Assembly (NCBI RefSeq): GCF_003345295.1
Contig: NZ_CP031056.1
Coordinates: 1,054,001-1,118,000 of the forward strand
Source of the DNA: Vibrio splendidus
GTDB taxonomy: Bacteria > Pseudomonadota > Gammaproteobacteria > Enterobacterales > Vibrionaceae
Length of the DNA stretch: 64,000 bases
Direction of reading: 5' to 3'
Part shown: positions 1 through 9,080 of the stretch, piece after piece
Position numbering within the stretch: position 1 is the first letter of the stretch
How the letters are laid out: each line of letters opens with the position of its first letter
Made by a program: the position numbers and the translations under genes
The notes under the pieces: model-generated
Told to the model about the DNA's origin: nothing
Seen by the model: only the letters and a program-made list of their open reading frames with translations
Databases searched by the model: none

Positions 1-1416
1 TTCTATCGGTTTCAAAAAGGAGAACTCAGACGTGTCGGATAAAGATGCTAGATATTCTTCTTCAATATAAACACCTTTAATTCGCGATGCTTTTATCTCC
101 AGATTAACACCTAAAGAAATACGTTCGCGAGCGGCATCAACTGATAGAATAAAAGTTGATATCTCGTCACCTTTGTTGTAGTTAGGAATAGCTCCTTCGC
201 TAGTTGCGTCGCAAGAAATGTCAGATAGGTGTACTAGACCCTCGATGCCACCTTCTAGACCGATTAACATACCATAATCAGTGATAGACTTGATCTTACC
301 CGTAACTTTGTCGCCTTTAACATGCGTTTTTGCAAATGAGTCCCATGGATTAGTTTTACACTGTTTCAGACCTAGAGAGATACGACGACGTTCTTCGTCG
401 ATTTCGAGAACCATAACCTCAACTTCGTCGCCAACATTAACAACTTTAGAAGGGTGGATGTTCTTGTTAGTCCAATCCATTTCAGAAACGTGTACTAGAC
501 CTTCAACGCCTTCTTCGATTTCAATGAAGCAGCCGTAGTCAGTTAGGTTCGTAACACGACCAGAAAGCTTGTGACCTTCTGGGTAGCACTTAGCTATTGC
601 TATCCATGGATCTTCGCCTAGTTGCTTAAGACCTAGTGAAACACAAGTGCGCTCACGATCGAACTTAAGAACTTTAACTAGGATTTCGTCACCAATGTTA
701 ACGAACTCTGATGGGTGCTTAACGCGCTTCCAAGCCATATCTGTGATATGTAGAAGACCGTCAACACCGCCAAGGTCAACGAATGCACCGTAGTCAGTCA
801 GGTTCTTAACGATACCTTTAACTTCAATACCTTCTTTTAGAGTTTCAAGAAGTTCGTCACGCTTAACACTGTTTTCAGATTCGATAACAGCACGACGAGA
901 AACAACAACATCATTACGCTTCTGGTCTAGCTTGATTACTTTGAACTCTAGCTCTTTGTTTTCTAGGTGAGCAGTGTCGCGGATAGGACGTACGTCTACC
1001 AGAGAACCAGGAAGATATGCATGGATACCATTAAGTTCAACAGTGAAACCGCCTTTAACTTTAGCACTGATGATACCAACAACAGTTTCACCTTCTTCGT
1101 GAGCTTTCTCAAGAACGATCCAAGCTTCCTGACGCTTCGCTTTCTCTATATAAAGCTGAGTTGCATCGAAACCGTCTTCAACAGCGTCTACCGCTACTTC
1201 AACTTCAGATCCAACTGCAACTTCAAGTTCGCCAGCAGCGTTCATGAACCGTTCAGCAGGGATAATAGATTCAGACTTAAGACCAGCGTCAACAAGAACG
1301 AAACCGTTCTCGATAGCAACTACAATACCTTTGACGATAATGTTAAGTTGGATGGACGTACCTTGAGTAGGCCGACCTAGTTGTTCTAAATGTCTAATTC
1401 TTTTTAGAGTAGGCAA
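1..1416 (-). CDS. Ribosomal protein S1-like protein (divergent paralogue), partial at left edge
   Basis: Translation of the minus strand gives 472 codons with no stop, running off position 1. Five S1 RNA-binding repeats are readable: IVKGIVVAIENGF, VKGGFTVELNG, NLTDYGAFVDLGG, NLTDYGCFIEIEE and SITDYGMLIGLEGG. They match E. coli S1 domains 1-5 closely. No ATG fits. The proposed start is TTG at 1416 with GAGG nine bases upstream, giving MPTLKRIRHLEQLG instead of the usual MTESFAQLFEE. After the fifth repeat (ISLGV, near 118) the sequence leaves S1 homology (NLEIKASRIKGVYIEEEY), where S1 normally enters repeat 6. S1 binds mRNA on the 30S subunit; this copy, away from cmk/ihfB and next to an IS, is probably a second S1-type protein. 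It may instead be a decaying duplicate. The 3' end is not visible. Confidence 0.8.
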   Translation of the reverse strand, partial: MPTLKRIRHLEQLGRPTQGTSIQLNIIVKGIVVAIENGFVLVDAGLKSESIIPAERFMNAAGELEVAVGSEVEVAVDAVEDGFDATQLYIEKAKRQEAWIVLEKAHEEGETVVGIISAKVKGGFTVELNGIHAYLPGSLVDVRPIRDTAHLENKELEFKVIKLDQKRNDVVVSRRAVIESENSVKRDELLETLKEGIEVKGIVKNLTDYGAFVDLGGVDGLLHITDMAWKRVKHPSEFVNIGDEILVKVLKFDRERTCVSLGLKQLGEDPWIAIAKCYPEGHKLSGRVTNLTDYGCFIEIEEGVEGLVHVSEMDWTNKNIHPSKVVNVGDEVEVMVLEIDEERRRISLGLKQCKTNPWDSFAKTHVKGDKVTGKIKSITDYGMLIGLEGGIEGLVHLSDISCDATSEGAIPNYNKGDEISTFILSVDAARERISLGVNLEIKASRIKGVYIEEEYLASLSDTSEFSFLKPIE

Positions 1417-1608
1417 AATATAGTACCTCGTAACAATGACAGCTTGAGAGTAGTGCTAGCATAAGCTTGCAGGGCAACTGGTTACAACCCTTTAATAAAG
1501 TAACATGAATCAAGTAGGCTCTCAGGCCTGATGTCACTCCACATTGCATTCATTAGAAAAAGTAGGCCAAGTATTTATCTTTGAAAAGATCAGGAATAAA
1601 AACTCTAG
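1417..1608. other. Intergenic: leader of S1-like gene and IS left flank
   Basis: No gene is visible. It must contain the promoter of the minus-strand S1-like gene (GAGG at 1426-1429 read on the minus strand). The right part adjoins the left end of the IS110/IS1111 element. Confidence 0.4.
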
Positions 1609-1682
1609 CTTGATGTATGGAATCCACTCCCTCCTTTGCCAAGCTAGACTTAGGAGAATGAGATAAATACGAGGGTTCCAAT

Positions 1683-2714
1683 ATGTTGAGCAATAATATT
1701 ATCGCTATCGACCTAGCTAAAAATGTTCTACAAGTCTGTCATATCAGTGTTCATGGTGAAATGCTTTCCAATAAACCTTTAAGCCGACAAAAAACGAAAG
1801 AGTTCCTAGCTAAAGCAAAGTCATCCATTGTTGCTATGGAAGGTTGCTGTGGTTGTCACTATTGGGGGCAATTAGCTGAACAATTTGGGCATGAAGTGAG
1901 GATCATTAACCCTAAGAAAGTAAAAGGATACCTAGAGGGTCATAAAACGGATCATAACGATGCTCTCGCGATCGCTAACGCCGCAATACAAATTGGCATT
2001 AAGTACAGCCGTCCAAAATCACTAGAACAACAATCTATGCATTCTTTAGAAACCAGCCGTAGATTCTTATCTCGCAGTGTGGTTTCCCTAGCGCTTCACA
2101 TTCGAGGGACGATCTTGGGCTACGGTATAGCAAACTCTAGAGGTGAAAAAGGGTTAAAAGCTTCAGTTCAAACAGTGCTTGATGGAGAAACATCAATACC
2201 AACCAATGTCGTATCCGTTCTGTCTATGTTGTGGGAGCAATATAAAGAATTGAAAGCAAAACTCATTGCATTCGAAAAAGAGAAAAACGCTTTAACCCGT
2301 CAGATAGAACCTTGCCAACGATTAATGGAAATTGAAGGTGTTGGTGAAACAACTGCTGCAATGCTCTATACAACTCTTGGTGATGGAAAGCAGTTCAAGA
2401 ATGGAAGACAAGCTTCAGCGTTTGTTGGTCTTACACCCAAACAACACAGTTCAGGAGGCAAGGTCTTTATGATTGGGATCGATAAGTGCGGTGGAGTGAA
2501 GGAGCTACGCTCCCTTCTCTATCTTGGTGCAATGTCTTACGTTGGACGACTCCCCGAAAAACCGAAGACTCAAAAGGATGCTTGGTTGAGGAGTATCATA
2601 GATCGTATCGGCTTCAAGAAGACCTGCATTGCACTGGCTAACAAAGTGGTACGGACTGCGTGGGCAATGCTTCGGTATGAGACTGAATACAAACCAGTTT
2701 TACTCACCGATTAA
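1683..2714 (+). CDS. tnp: IS110/IS1111-family transposase (DEDD recombinase)
   Basis: The 343-aa protein has the N-terminal DEDD_Tnp_IS110 domain: IAIDLAKNVLQVC at 7-19, AMEGCCGCHYW with the acidic residue near 53, and GHKTDHNDALAI near 87-98. The C-terminal Transposase_20 domain follows (GVGETTAAMLYTTLGD, FVGLTPKQHSSGGK) with a conserved serine. It catalyses RNA-guided insertion and excision of the element through a serine- and RuvC-like active site. GAGGG sits seven bases before the ATG. Length is normal for the family and no frameshift is seen, so the enzyme is probably active. Confidence 0.93.
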   Translation: MLSNNIIAIDLAKNVLQVCHISVHGEMLSNKPLSRQKTKEFLAKAKSSIVAMEGCCGCHYWGQLAEQFGHEVRIINPKKVKGYLEGHKTDHNDALAIANAAIQIGIKYSRPKSLEQQSMHSLETSRRFLSRSVVSLALHIRGTILGYGIANSRGEKGLKASVQTVLDGETSIPTNVVSVLSMLWEQYKELKAKLIAFEKEKNALTRQIEPCQRLMEIEGVGETTAAMLYTTLGDGKQFKNGRQASAFVGLTPKQHSSGGKVFMIGIDKCGGVKELRSLLYLGAMSYVGRLPEKPKTQKDAWLRSIIDRIGFKKTCIALANKVVRTAWAMLRYETEYKPVLLTD

Positions 2715-2930
2715 TCACTAATAAATTGTGATATTTTACAAAATGATGAAGCATAAAAGGTAAGACCAACCTACTGAAAACCTGACCTTTCCGTCATGCT
2801 TTCCAAGCTGCTAACTCGATGAGGACAGTAGGTGCGCAAAACATCAAAGGCTAGAGGGTAGCTCCTTCAATAAGAAGCCGAATATACGACCGCATCTTAA
2901 CTTTCATTGCAAAAATCACTTTGTAAATAC
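2715..2930 (+). ncRNA. Putative IS1111 guide (seek/bridge) RNA region
   Basis: 216 bp between the tnp stop and the right subterminal repeat contain no ORF. In IS1111-type elements this 3' non-coding region is transcribed into the RNA that pairs with target and donor. Position and length fit; the structure has not been folded here. Assignment rests on family knowledge. Confidence 0.5.
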
Positions 2931-2970
2931 GTGGATTCCATATATGTAAAGGGGCATTTCTGAAGTAGAA

Positions 2971-3011
2971 CGTACCACGGGTAAAAATTCAGCTTGTGAA
3001 GGTTTTGGACA
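2971..3011 (+). repeat. Dispersed repeat A, copy 1
   Basis: A ~41-bp element with core GTACCACGGGTAAAAATTC and ending AAGGTTTTGGACA. Related copies lie at 3990-4030 (+) and 13480-13519 (-). It is just outside the right IS end. Confidence 0.6.
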
Positions 3012-3107
3012 AAACCTTGTTAAGGACTTTTATAAACTAGAAGCTCATAAATTAGATCAGAGATGGAAAGTCGCATAGTCATGTGTCCAGTATTGCTGGT
3101 CTTTTAG

Positions 3108-3806
3108 TTATAATTTGGGTCTAAACCTTAACGCTTGCCCTCGCGAGCCTGTGATATCTTCAAGTTCTTCAACAATTTGAATAACCTGCTCATACCCATA
3201 TTCAGGGTCAGGGAGAACAATGATTCTATTAAATGACTCTTCATCTTTTACGTGTGTGTTGTAGCCACGTTTTCTTAAATCTTTTGTTACTGCTTCTGCG
3301 TTATTTATATCTCGCAATGCCATTAATTGAATAATGTAATTATATTGCTGTAAAGTAGTAGCATTCGGGTTTTCTATATAGGTTATAAGTGCTTCCGAAA
3401 CTATATCTTTGATGCTATTGAAAAAGAAAACCTTTGAAGATACATCGCCCGAACCAACTAGCATCATTCCGCGATTGTGCTCCTCCAAGACGACTACGCC
3501 GTTATCGAGTGTGGTACCAAATCTTATGTCTTGATGCAGAGCCACCCCAGTTTTAAATCCATTGCGCTGTGTTACTTCAATACAGTGCAAGGAAATGCGT
3601 AAGAAGTGTATGCGATCTTGCGATGGCTTTACTCGAGCCTTAACGAACTCCCCTTGGATCTTACCCTTTAATTCGTCCTGACTAAAAGGGCATTGCGGGC
3701 TTGCATCGATAAACAACCCAAGCGAATCATCGTTTGCGAGTGCTACAGGTGTGAACTTGATAAAAGACACCAATAACACGCATGCCAATGTAAAATGTCT
3801 TAGCAT
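3108..3806 (-). CDS. Exported SPOR-like domain protein
   Basis: The chosen start is ATG at 3806, preceded by AGAGGT ten bases upstream. The upstream in-frame extension to 3875 has no such site. The 232-aa protein starts with a signal peptide (MLRHFTLACVLLVSFIKF...ALA, cleavage near 24). The C-terminal ~75 residues (YIIQLMALRDINNAEAVTKD, then LRKRGYNTHV) resemble a SPOR repeat, a fold that binds denuded septal peptidoglycan glycans. A periplasmic or envelope location is inferred. The middle is not recognised. It stands alone between repeats A1 and A2, so no operon context helps. Confidence 0.6.
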   Translation of the reverse strand: MLRHFTLACVLLVSFIKFTPVALANDDSLGLFIDASPQCPFSQDELKGKIQGEFVKARVKPSQDRIHFLRISLHCIEVTQRNGFKTGVALHQDIRFGTTLDNGVVVLEEHNRGMMLVGSGDVSSKVFFFNSIKDIVSEALITYIENPNATTLQQYNYIIQLMALRDINNAEAVTKDLRKRGYNTHVKDEESFNRIIVLPDPEYGYEQVIQIVEELEDITGSRGQALRFRPKL

Positions 3807-4229
3807 TTTAATAACTACCTCTAGTTCTGATTGTTCAGTGTTAGTGTTCGACAGTCTTTGTAAAGTAGGGAGCACATATTTTACTTATCATTTAGTATGT
3901 TTGCATTAAAGTAATTGAAACCATTAATTACATATTACCGACTAGCTTGAAACGGACAGATCTTCGTTAGCTGGCACTTTGAGAGAAAAGTACCATGTGT
4001 AAAAATTTCGCTCTATGAAGCCTCTGGACAGAAACGAACTAGCGGTGACCATTATGAATCTAAGCTGTGACTCAGAACAAGTAAATGACATTCTTTAGCC
4101 TAACACCTACAAGAAAGGCATTGGGTGCTTATGAAATCAAATTACATCTACGCCATCTCAAATCTTGACGCATATTTTTGTTATAACACGATCTCGAATA
4201 AAGAATCAGCCTTAGCTGTGGAGAAATAA
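3807..4229. other. Intergenic with repeat A copy 2
   Basis: 423 bp without a convincing gene. Contains repeat A copy 2 at 3990-4030 and the divergent promoters of the flanking genes. The stretch around 4104-4130 (GCCTAAC...TTGGGTG) resembles part of an attC core but is far too short to be called one. Confidence 0.4.
3990..4030 (+). repeat. Dispersed repeat A, copy 2
   Basis: GTACCATGTGTAAAAATTTC ... GAAGCCTCTGGACA, about 75% identical by eye to the copy at 2971 and to the inverted copy at 13480. Confidence 0.6.
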
Positions 4230-5243
4230 ATGAAAGGATGCGTGGTATACGAAGTCTTCTACCCTATGCCCATTAATGTCGAGCTAGGTGAAAGTAACTT
4301 CAAACTTGACGGGGAGTTCTTTTTTATAGGTGTGTCCTCACATCAAAGAGCGCTAAATACGATGTCATTCCCAAACACTATTAGTAAAGGCGCAGTTAAA
4401 TACGAGTTTGAAAACCCTGTAGAGCCTCATTCAAACCAAACATTTTGCTACTCTCCCCCTATTAAAGGTCAATTTCCGACTGGCTTTTTAATGTCGACCG
4501 AAGCTGGTAAAACTAACTTCAACTATTTGAACACCCTTACAACGATTAAAGTGGCATTTGAAGCAGACTCAGAAGAAAAGACCATTGAGAAGGCCCTGAG
4601 AGCGCTCAACCATTTTATCCAAGTCTATCGATATGTGAGCAAAGACATGGGAGTTAAGGAAACTGACTTTGTCACTGGCCTGCACCCTTATTTGGTTGGT
4701 GGATTCAAAACTTACACTTTATTAGAACTCAAGAAAAAATCAGCCATGCAAAGAATCGAAGAGCTCTATGATGACGGTTGGAAGCTCAAACCTAACATTT
4801 TCCATACTCTGCAAAAGCCATTGGAAGCCAAGTTTGACTCTAAAAGAATCTCACAAGAAATCGCTCACTACCTTGTCAATGATAGATTTTATCCATGGAT
4901 GCAAACTATGAATCGGTCATATGAGCTCTCACTGATTCAACACCATCATAATGCAGCAATAATCGAAGCATTCTTATCTGTTGAGCTTCGAATTTTCGAG
5001 TATGTGCCAGAAAATGGCATCCGAGTGCGCTTTAACAAAAGAAAACAAGATAGCCCTACAGTTTTCGATGTAATTAAGACACTAAAGAAGTTTTTAGGTA
5101 ATAACCTTCATTCCGACCTTCACAAATTTAGAGTCCTACGCAACAACATAGTACACAAAGGTTACAAATCAACACACGAGGATTGTGTTACATCATTACA
5201 GACTGCTGTCGCCGCTCACACCCTGATTGACAAGAGTACATAG
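4230..5243 (+). CDS. Hypothetical protein with C-terminal HEPN-like motif
   Basis: A 337-aa cytosolic protein; start ATG 4230 has GGAG seven bases upstream. No family is recognised for the N-terminal half. Near the C terminus LHKFRVLRNNIVHKGY contains R-x4-H (RNNIVH), the signature of HEPN domains, whose Arg and His form the active site of many defence RNases. The surrounding segment is helical, as HEPN domains are. The long N-terminal region could sense a phage or nucleic-acid signal, but this is inference. It sits alone in an accessory region between repeat A and the mobilisation module. Confidence 0.55.
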   Translation: MKGCVVYEVFYPMPINVELGESNFKLDGEFFFIGVSSHQRALNTMSFPNTISKGAVKYEFENPVEPHSNQTFCYSPPIKGQFPTGFLMSTEAGKTNFNYLNTLTTIKVAFEADSEEKTIEKALRALNHFIQVYRYVSKDMGVKETDFVTGLHPYLVGGFKTYTLLELKKKSAMQRIEELYDDGWKLKPNIFHTLQKPLEAKFDSKRISQEIAHYLVNDRFYPWMQTMNRSYELSLIQHHHNAAIIEAFLSVELRIFEYVPENGIRVRFNKRKQDSPTVFDVIKTLKKFLGNNLHSDLHKFRVLRNNIVHKGYKSTHEDCVTSLQTAVAAHTLIDKST

Positions 5244-5540
5244 TCTAAGGATCGACACCCAGGCATTAGATTAGAAAAGTAATAGTTGATATGAGCTTAT
5301 GTGTTTAGTGAAGATCAACTCTAAGAAGGAAGGGGCATAAGTTAGATAGCGAGAGGAGAACTTACATTTAATGGTCAACCTCAGAGGGAGGTTTGATCTG
5401 GATGTTTAGCTGTGAGTGCTCGGAGCGATTAATGTAAATTCTTAGCAATTCTTAAGCGGATTAAGAATTCTTAAAAAACGAAAGAAACTTTAAGAATTCC
5501 AACAACAAACTACTTATCAATGTAGCGATGTGTTTATATT
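5244..5540. other. Intergenic with palindromes
   Basis: No gene. Around 5450-5480 are TTCTTAA-GCGGA-TTAAGAA and a perfect TTAAGAATTCTTAA palindrome, possibly a bidirectional terminator between the converging genes. Confidence 0.35.
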
Positions 5541-6395
5541 TTAAGATACCGCCTGCGGCGAAGTTGCCAATATCTTTTTCTTCCTTTTCTCTAGCTCTTG
5601 CCTCGGGTAGGAGTGATCTTTGTGAGTCATCTCTTGAATGCTAAGTAAATCTTCGTCTGTAAGGCTTCCAAAAATATCGGCTTCAACCTGATTCTTTCTT
5701 GACTTGTTTGCTACTTGATATTTTATGTGCACTTGTGATGCGATAGTGTCGTTCAGCATCGAGAAGTCCGATAGAGGTTTGTGAAGAGCCTTCTCGTCCA
5801 TGCCTTTAGCTCTAAGAATTTCTTCAAGTCTGAAGACTGCTTGCAGTAAAGATTCAGCTTCAAATGCCGTAACTCGATCGACAGATTCAATTTCACCAAT
5901 TTGCTCGCAAACATGATGGATTGGGGCAGCGAGACTATGTGTGGTAATTCCATGTTGTAACTCTATTTTGTCTCGACCTTTTTGGACTTCTCTTTGCTTT
6001 CTAATATTATTTTTGTATGCAGCAACCTGGCAATAATCCTGTAGTGCACTGAAATGAGTATCCTTCAGTTGCATGATTTCAGGTTGGTATAGCTCAGTAC
6101 CAAACATCTCGAAAGCTTCTTTTTTTGAAACTGGCTTTTTCGTTGCTAAATGCAGTTTAGCGCTCAATATCACGCCGCTCTCGTCTTTAACTTTCTTTCC
6201 GTCCTTTTTCACTGTGGCTCGAATGTGTAATGAAACTTGTTTTTTATCATTAGTTTGAAGCTCATCAATGTGCTGGAAATCTGGCTTTTGAATTTGGTAA
6301 TGTACAGTTAAATTATCACTACCCTGCATTTTAATGTCATTTTTTAATTTGTATTCAAGTTCGATTATTCGATCTTTATTCATACTTCTAACCAT
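5541..6395 (-). CDS. Hypothetical protein, mobilisation-region
   Basis: A 284-aa charged, soluble protein (alternative start at residue 5, 6383, giving MNKDRIIELEYKLK). No signal peptide or membrane segment. Residues 45-90 look like beta strands (QVSLHIRATVKKDGKKVKD), followed by mostly helical sequence ending in a lysine-rich tail (QELEKRKKKILATS). Not recognised. It lies 3' of the relaxase gene on the same strand but is separated from it by 540 AT-rich bases, so it probably has its own promoter. Confidence 0.5.
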   Translation of the reverse strand: MVRSMNKDRIIELEYKLKNDIKMQGSDNLTVHYQIQKPDFQHIDELQTNDKKQVSLHIRATVKKDGKKVKDESGVILSAKLHLATKKPVSKKEAFEMFGTELYQPEIMQLKDTHFSALQDYCQVAAYKNNIRKQREVQKGRDKIELQHGITTHSLAAPIHHVCEQIGEIESVDRVTAFEAESLLQAVFRLEEILRAKGMDEKALHKPLSDFSMLNDTIASQVHIKYQVANKSRKNQVEADIFGSLTDEDLLSIQEMTHKDHSYPRQELEKRKKKILATSPQAVS

Positions 6396-6938
6396 TTCTT
6401 ATTATTTTTATTAGTATGCAGATATATTAATTGGAATGAATGAATATAGCAATGACTATTATTAATAGTTGACAAGTAAATGTTATCAATTAGTAGGGCT
6501 TAACAATTTTCTTTCCTATTGTTGTATTAAAGTTAATATTCATCTAGTTGAAGTTTTCTCTGTTTAAATAAATTTAGTGCGAGTGATTGTTATAAAAAAA
6601 CATATAAGGTAATAATTAATAATCAACAAACAAAGTTATGAAATTTAAATATAAATAACGAAATATCAATAATTTAAAGTTCGTAGGTTTATTGTTGGTA
6701 TATTTACGGACTCTTCCAAACAGCAAGGTTTGTTCGCATAAGCTATTTCAGTTACACTAAATCTAAGGTAAGAGAGGGATTAGTCGGATTGAAAAAGCCC
6801 CTCCACCCGCGCTGCCATCGCAAGATGCTTCGGGAGAAGATAATGCAGAGCGACTGCGAAAAGCGTATAAAAAGGTAATCTGGAGATTCATCGCCCCTAC
6901 TCACAGGGGCGTTTTTCGTTTATAGGGAAGGGGATAAG
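6396..6938. other. AT-rich intergenic with plus-strand terminator and gene remnant
   Basis: 543 bp. The left ~350 bp are very AT-rich. 6770-6935 has an open plus-strand frame (SRIEKAPPPALPSQDASGED...) of about 48 codons without an acceptable start. It reads like the tail of a lost gene and ends across the terminator hairpin at 6892. Confidence 0.4.
6892..6916 (+). terminator. Rho-independent terminator
   Basis: CGCCCCT-ACTCAC-AGGGGCG followed by TTTTT; the U run is on the plus strand, so it stops rightward transcription towards the relaxase 3' end. Confidence 0.65.
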
Positions 6939-8504
6939 TCATTTTCGATAGTTTCGTGCTCTAGCAGTGCTCTTTGTCCCGTCTCCTGAGCCTTGTTTGC
7001 CTTTAATTTGCATTTCGAGGTCGATAGTATCAATGACTTCGTTTTTACGGCCATCATGAAGATATTCTTGATTCACAGTAAAGCCGAAGAGATTTTGGTA
7101 CTCACTGTCGAGAAGTACTTCTGCAAACTTTATATCTGTCGATGGTGGGCGCACTTCCCGAGTGTCAAATCCAAAAAATTCGAGAATCATATCGATAAAC
7201 ATCTCGGCCCATTTTAGCTCAAGATAAGCACGATACTCAGGGCCTGTCATTCTCGGTGTTTCTTCGAGATTTTTGATTGCAAATCGACGACTGACAATGA
7301 AAACTCCATCTTTTCGATGGGCTCTAAAGTTTCGTTTCTTACGCAGGATTTTGAGAATATGTTTGGAGAAATGAAGTTCGTCCATCTTGACTTGAACATC
7401 GTAAACCTTTTTGCCCAACAATCTTATGTCATCAAGCTTCTTGAATGCGATGATGTCCTTTTCTTCATCATCTCTCATCCTGGTTTCACGAGCTGATATT
7501 TCTCTAGCAAGGCCCAGTTGTTCATCAGTGACATGAGCGAGTCTTTCCGTGATTTTTTTGAATCCAAACCTTCCTTTATAGCCGATAGAGGAGGCATTAA
7601 GGATGTAGTTCTCTTTGCCTTTGTACGGCTTCTGGAGCTTCACTCTATAAGACATGCCGCTCACCTTGCCTGCATTGCTGAACTTGAGCTGAACGCCTAC
7701 GCCTGCTTCTCTGAGTGCGAGCATCCACTCTGATAAGGTGGGTTTGATTGATGACTCTTTGAAAAAATAACTATGTACAGTTGTCACCCGTCTGGCGATA
7801 TCCGCCTTGTGCGGAGCCTTGGCATTTAATCCCTGGTCGTTCGGAACCATCTTGATTGAGCCATCTTTTTGCTTCTCTGGTTTCATGATGTCGCCAGGGG
7901 AGGCTAGCTGGGTCAATTCAAATTCTTTCTCAAGTTTTCTAACTGATTCGAAGGCTTTATCCCAGTCGCCCCAGCGTCTTTTGACTTTCTTAGTGAAGAC
8001 GTTAATTCGGCTGACAACAATGTGAAGGTGAGGATTGCTGTCTTTATCGTGCTTGAAAGCAATCCACTTGCAATCCTCGTAGCCCAAGTCTTTCATGAAT
8101 TGGTGAGCTGCCCTAGTCCATTGAGAGTGGTCTAGGTCTTCATTCGGTGGTAGTGAGAGAACAAAGTGCTTCATGTGCTGTTTGCAGTTTTTATTCTCTC
8201 TGCTGATAGCTACGAACTCATCAATTACATTGCCCCAGTTCTGATCCAACTCATCGGGCTTGAAGACCATTTTTACAGCAGAATCTAGTTCGTTAGATGT
8301 AACGTAAGTGCTTTCCGAGTCGGTCTTGTTTCTTAGCGAATAGTTGAGTAATTGATTTGCATCTAGCTCGGTATCATCCATCTCATCTTCAGTAGCCTTA
8401 TATGGGGCTTTATCATCGGCCCGTGCTGCATACGTTAGTGTTTGAAGTATATCGAGGTCGGTTTGAACTTCATTTTTTGGTTTGCACTCTTTAAAAATCA
8501 TCAT
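6939..8504 (-). CDS. Relaxase/mobilisation nuclease (MOBP/VirD2-like)
   Basis: The start is ATG at 8504, because AGGAGG lies just upstream; a longer frame to 8564 is less likely. The 521-aa protein carries the relaxase histidine triad in KHDKDSNPHLHIVVSRI (His152, His159 and His161), which binds the metal that helps the catalytic tyrosine nick oriT. HFVLSLPP before it fits the Relaxase (PF03432) core. The C-terminal half is basic and unassigned. It overlaps the MobC-like gene by 14 bp, so the two are translationally coupled. It would nick at an oriT, probably the hairpin-rich region at 9.1 kb, and use another element's conjugation pore, as no type IV secretion genes are present. Confidence 0.85.
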   Translation of the reverse strand: MMIFKECKPKNEVQTDLDILQTLTYAARADDKAPYKATEDEMDDTELDANQLLNYSLRNKTDSESTYVTSNELDSAVKMVFKPDELDQNWGNVIDEFVAISRENKNCKQHMKHFVLSLPPNEDLDHSQWTRAAHQFMKDLGYEDCKWIAFKHDKDSNPHLHIVVSRINVFTKKVKRRWGDWDKAFESVRKLEKEFELTQLASPGDIMKPEKQKDGSIKMVPNDQGLNAKAPHKADIARRVTTVHSYFFKESSIKPTLSEWMLALREAGVGVQLKFSNAGKVSGMSYRVKLQKPYKGKENYILNASSIGYKGRFGFKKITERLAHVTDEQLGLAREISARETRMRDDEEKDIIAFKKLDDIRLLGKKVYDVQVKMDELHFSKHILKILRKKRNFRAHRKDGVFIVSRRFAIKNLEETPRMTGPEYRAYLELKWAEMFIDMILEFFGFDTREVRPPSTDIKFAEVLLDSEYQNLFGFTVNQEYLHDGRKNEVIDTIDLEMQIKGKQGSGDGTKSTARARNYRK

Positions 8505-8991
8505 GAGCCTCCTGCGATTGAGGGTGGCGAATCTGAAAGTCTTTTTGTAGTTGAACAAACTCATCCTTTGATAGGTTATTTATCACTAGGGCTATTATGG
8601 TGTCATTGCTGATATTGCCCTCAATTTCCCTTCTGACTATCTTCAACTGTTCGAGTAGCTTTGTACTTGTTTCAATTACAACATCAACAGATACTTGTAA
8701 TAGTGTATCTTTGTCTCTATGAAGGGCATGAACGAATTGATTGAAGTTACTGAAGTAGCTTTGAGAGCTATGAAGAAATGCACGACTTGGTTCTGTGATT
8801 ATTGCCTTGGGCTTGACTGAGTTGAAAACACAGTCTCGAACAAAATCCGCTCTGTGCTCATAGCCTGATTCAGCAACCTGTCTATCAACCTCTGCCATCT
8901 GAGTGCTTGTGACTCTGCATCTCAAGTCTTTGCTTTGCTTTTGATCTGGAGCTAACTTGGGAGCTCCGCCCTTGTTTTTATTATTTGTCAT
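8491..8991 (-). CDS. MobC-like relaxosome accessory protein
   Basis: The start is placed at 8991 (MTNNKNKGGAPKLAPD), not at 9033, where no ribosome site is seen. The 166-aa protein begins with a basic KGGAPKLAPDQKQSKDLRCR segment, followed by a ribbon-helix-helix-like stretch (RVTSTQMAEVDRQVAESGYE...ADFVRDCV), typical of MobC/plasmid-mobilisation proteins. A helical C-terminal half follows (VIETSTKLLEQLKIVRREIE). MobC proteins bind oriT and help open it for the relaxase. It is the first gene of the mob operon and overlaps the relaxase start. Confidence 0.75.
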   Translation of the reverse strand: MTNNKNKGGAPKLAPDQKQSKDLRCRVTSTQMAEVDRQVAESGYEHRADFVRDCVFNSVKPKAIITEPSRAFLHSSQSYFSNFNQFVHALHRDKDTLLQVSVDVVIETSTKLLEQLKIVRREIEGNISNDTIIALVINNLSKDEFVQLQKDFQIRHPQSQEAHDDF

Positions 8992-9080
8992 TTGAATGCC
9001 TACATTTATTATTATTGTTTTTGAATTCAGCATTTTTGCTGTGATTTTTTATTACTGTTTCTAAATGTTCTGGAGTTGCC

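Larger units (their letters stand above)
1616..2942 (+). mobile_element. IS110-family insertion sequence, IS1111 type
   Basis: A 12-bp perfect inverted repeat, TATGGAATCCAC at 1616-1627 and its complement GTGGATTCCATA at 2931-2942, brackets a 343-aa IS110-type transposase. Subterminal 12-bp repeats and a long non-coding stretch downstream of tnp (2715-2930) rather than upstream are hallmarks of the IS1111 subgroup. In that family the true tips lie a few bases outside the repeats, so the real ends are probably about 1609 and 2945. The downstream stretch is where the family encodes its guide (seek/bridge) RNA. The element looks intact. Confidence 0.85.

Noticed and set aside
967..1380. Plus-strand ORF of 137 aa
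   Set aside because: Antisense to the S1-like gene; composition (Ser/Asn/Phe-rich) is that of a shadow frame.
6770..6935. Open frame SRIEKAPPPALPSQDASG and so on
   Set aside because: No plausible start and preceded by a stop; probably a remnant, so not annotated as a gene.
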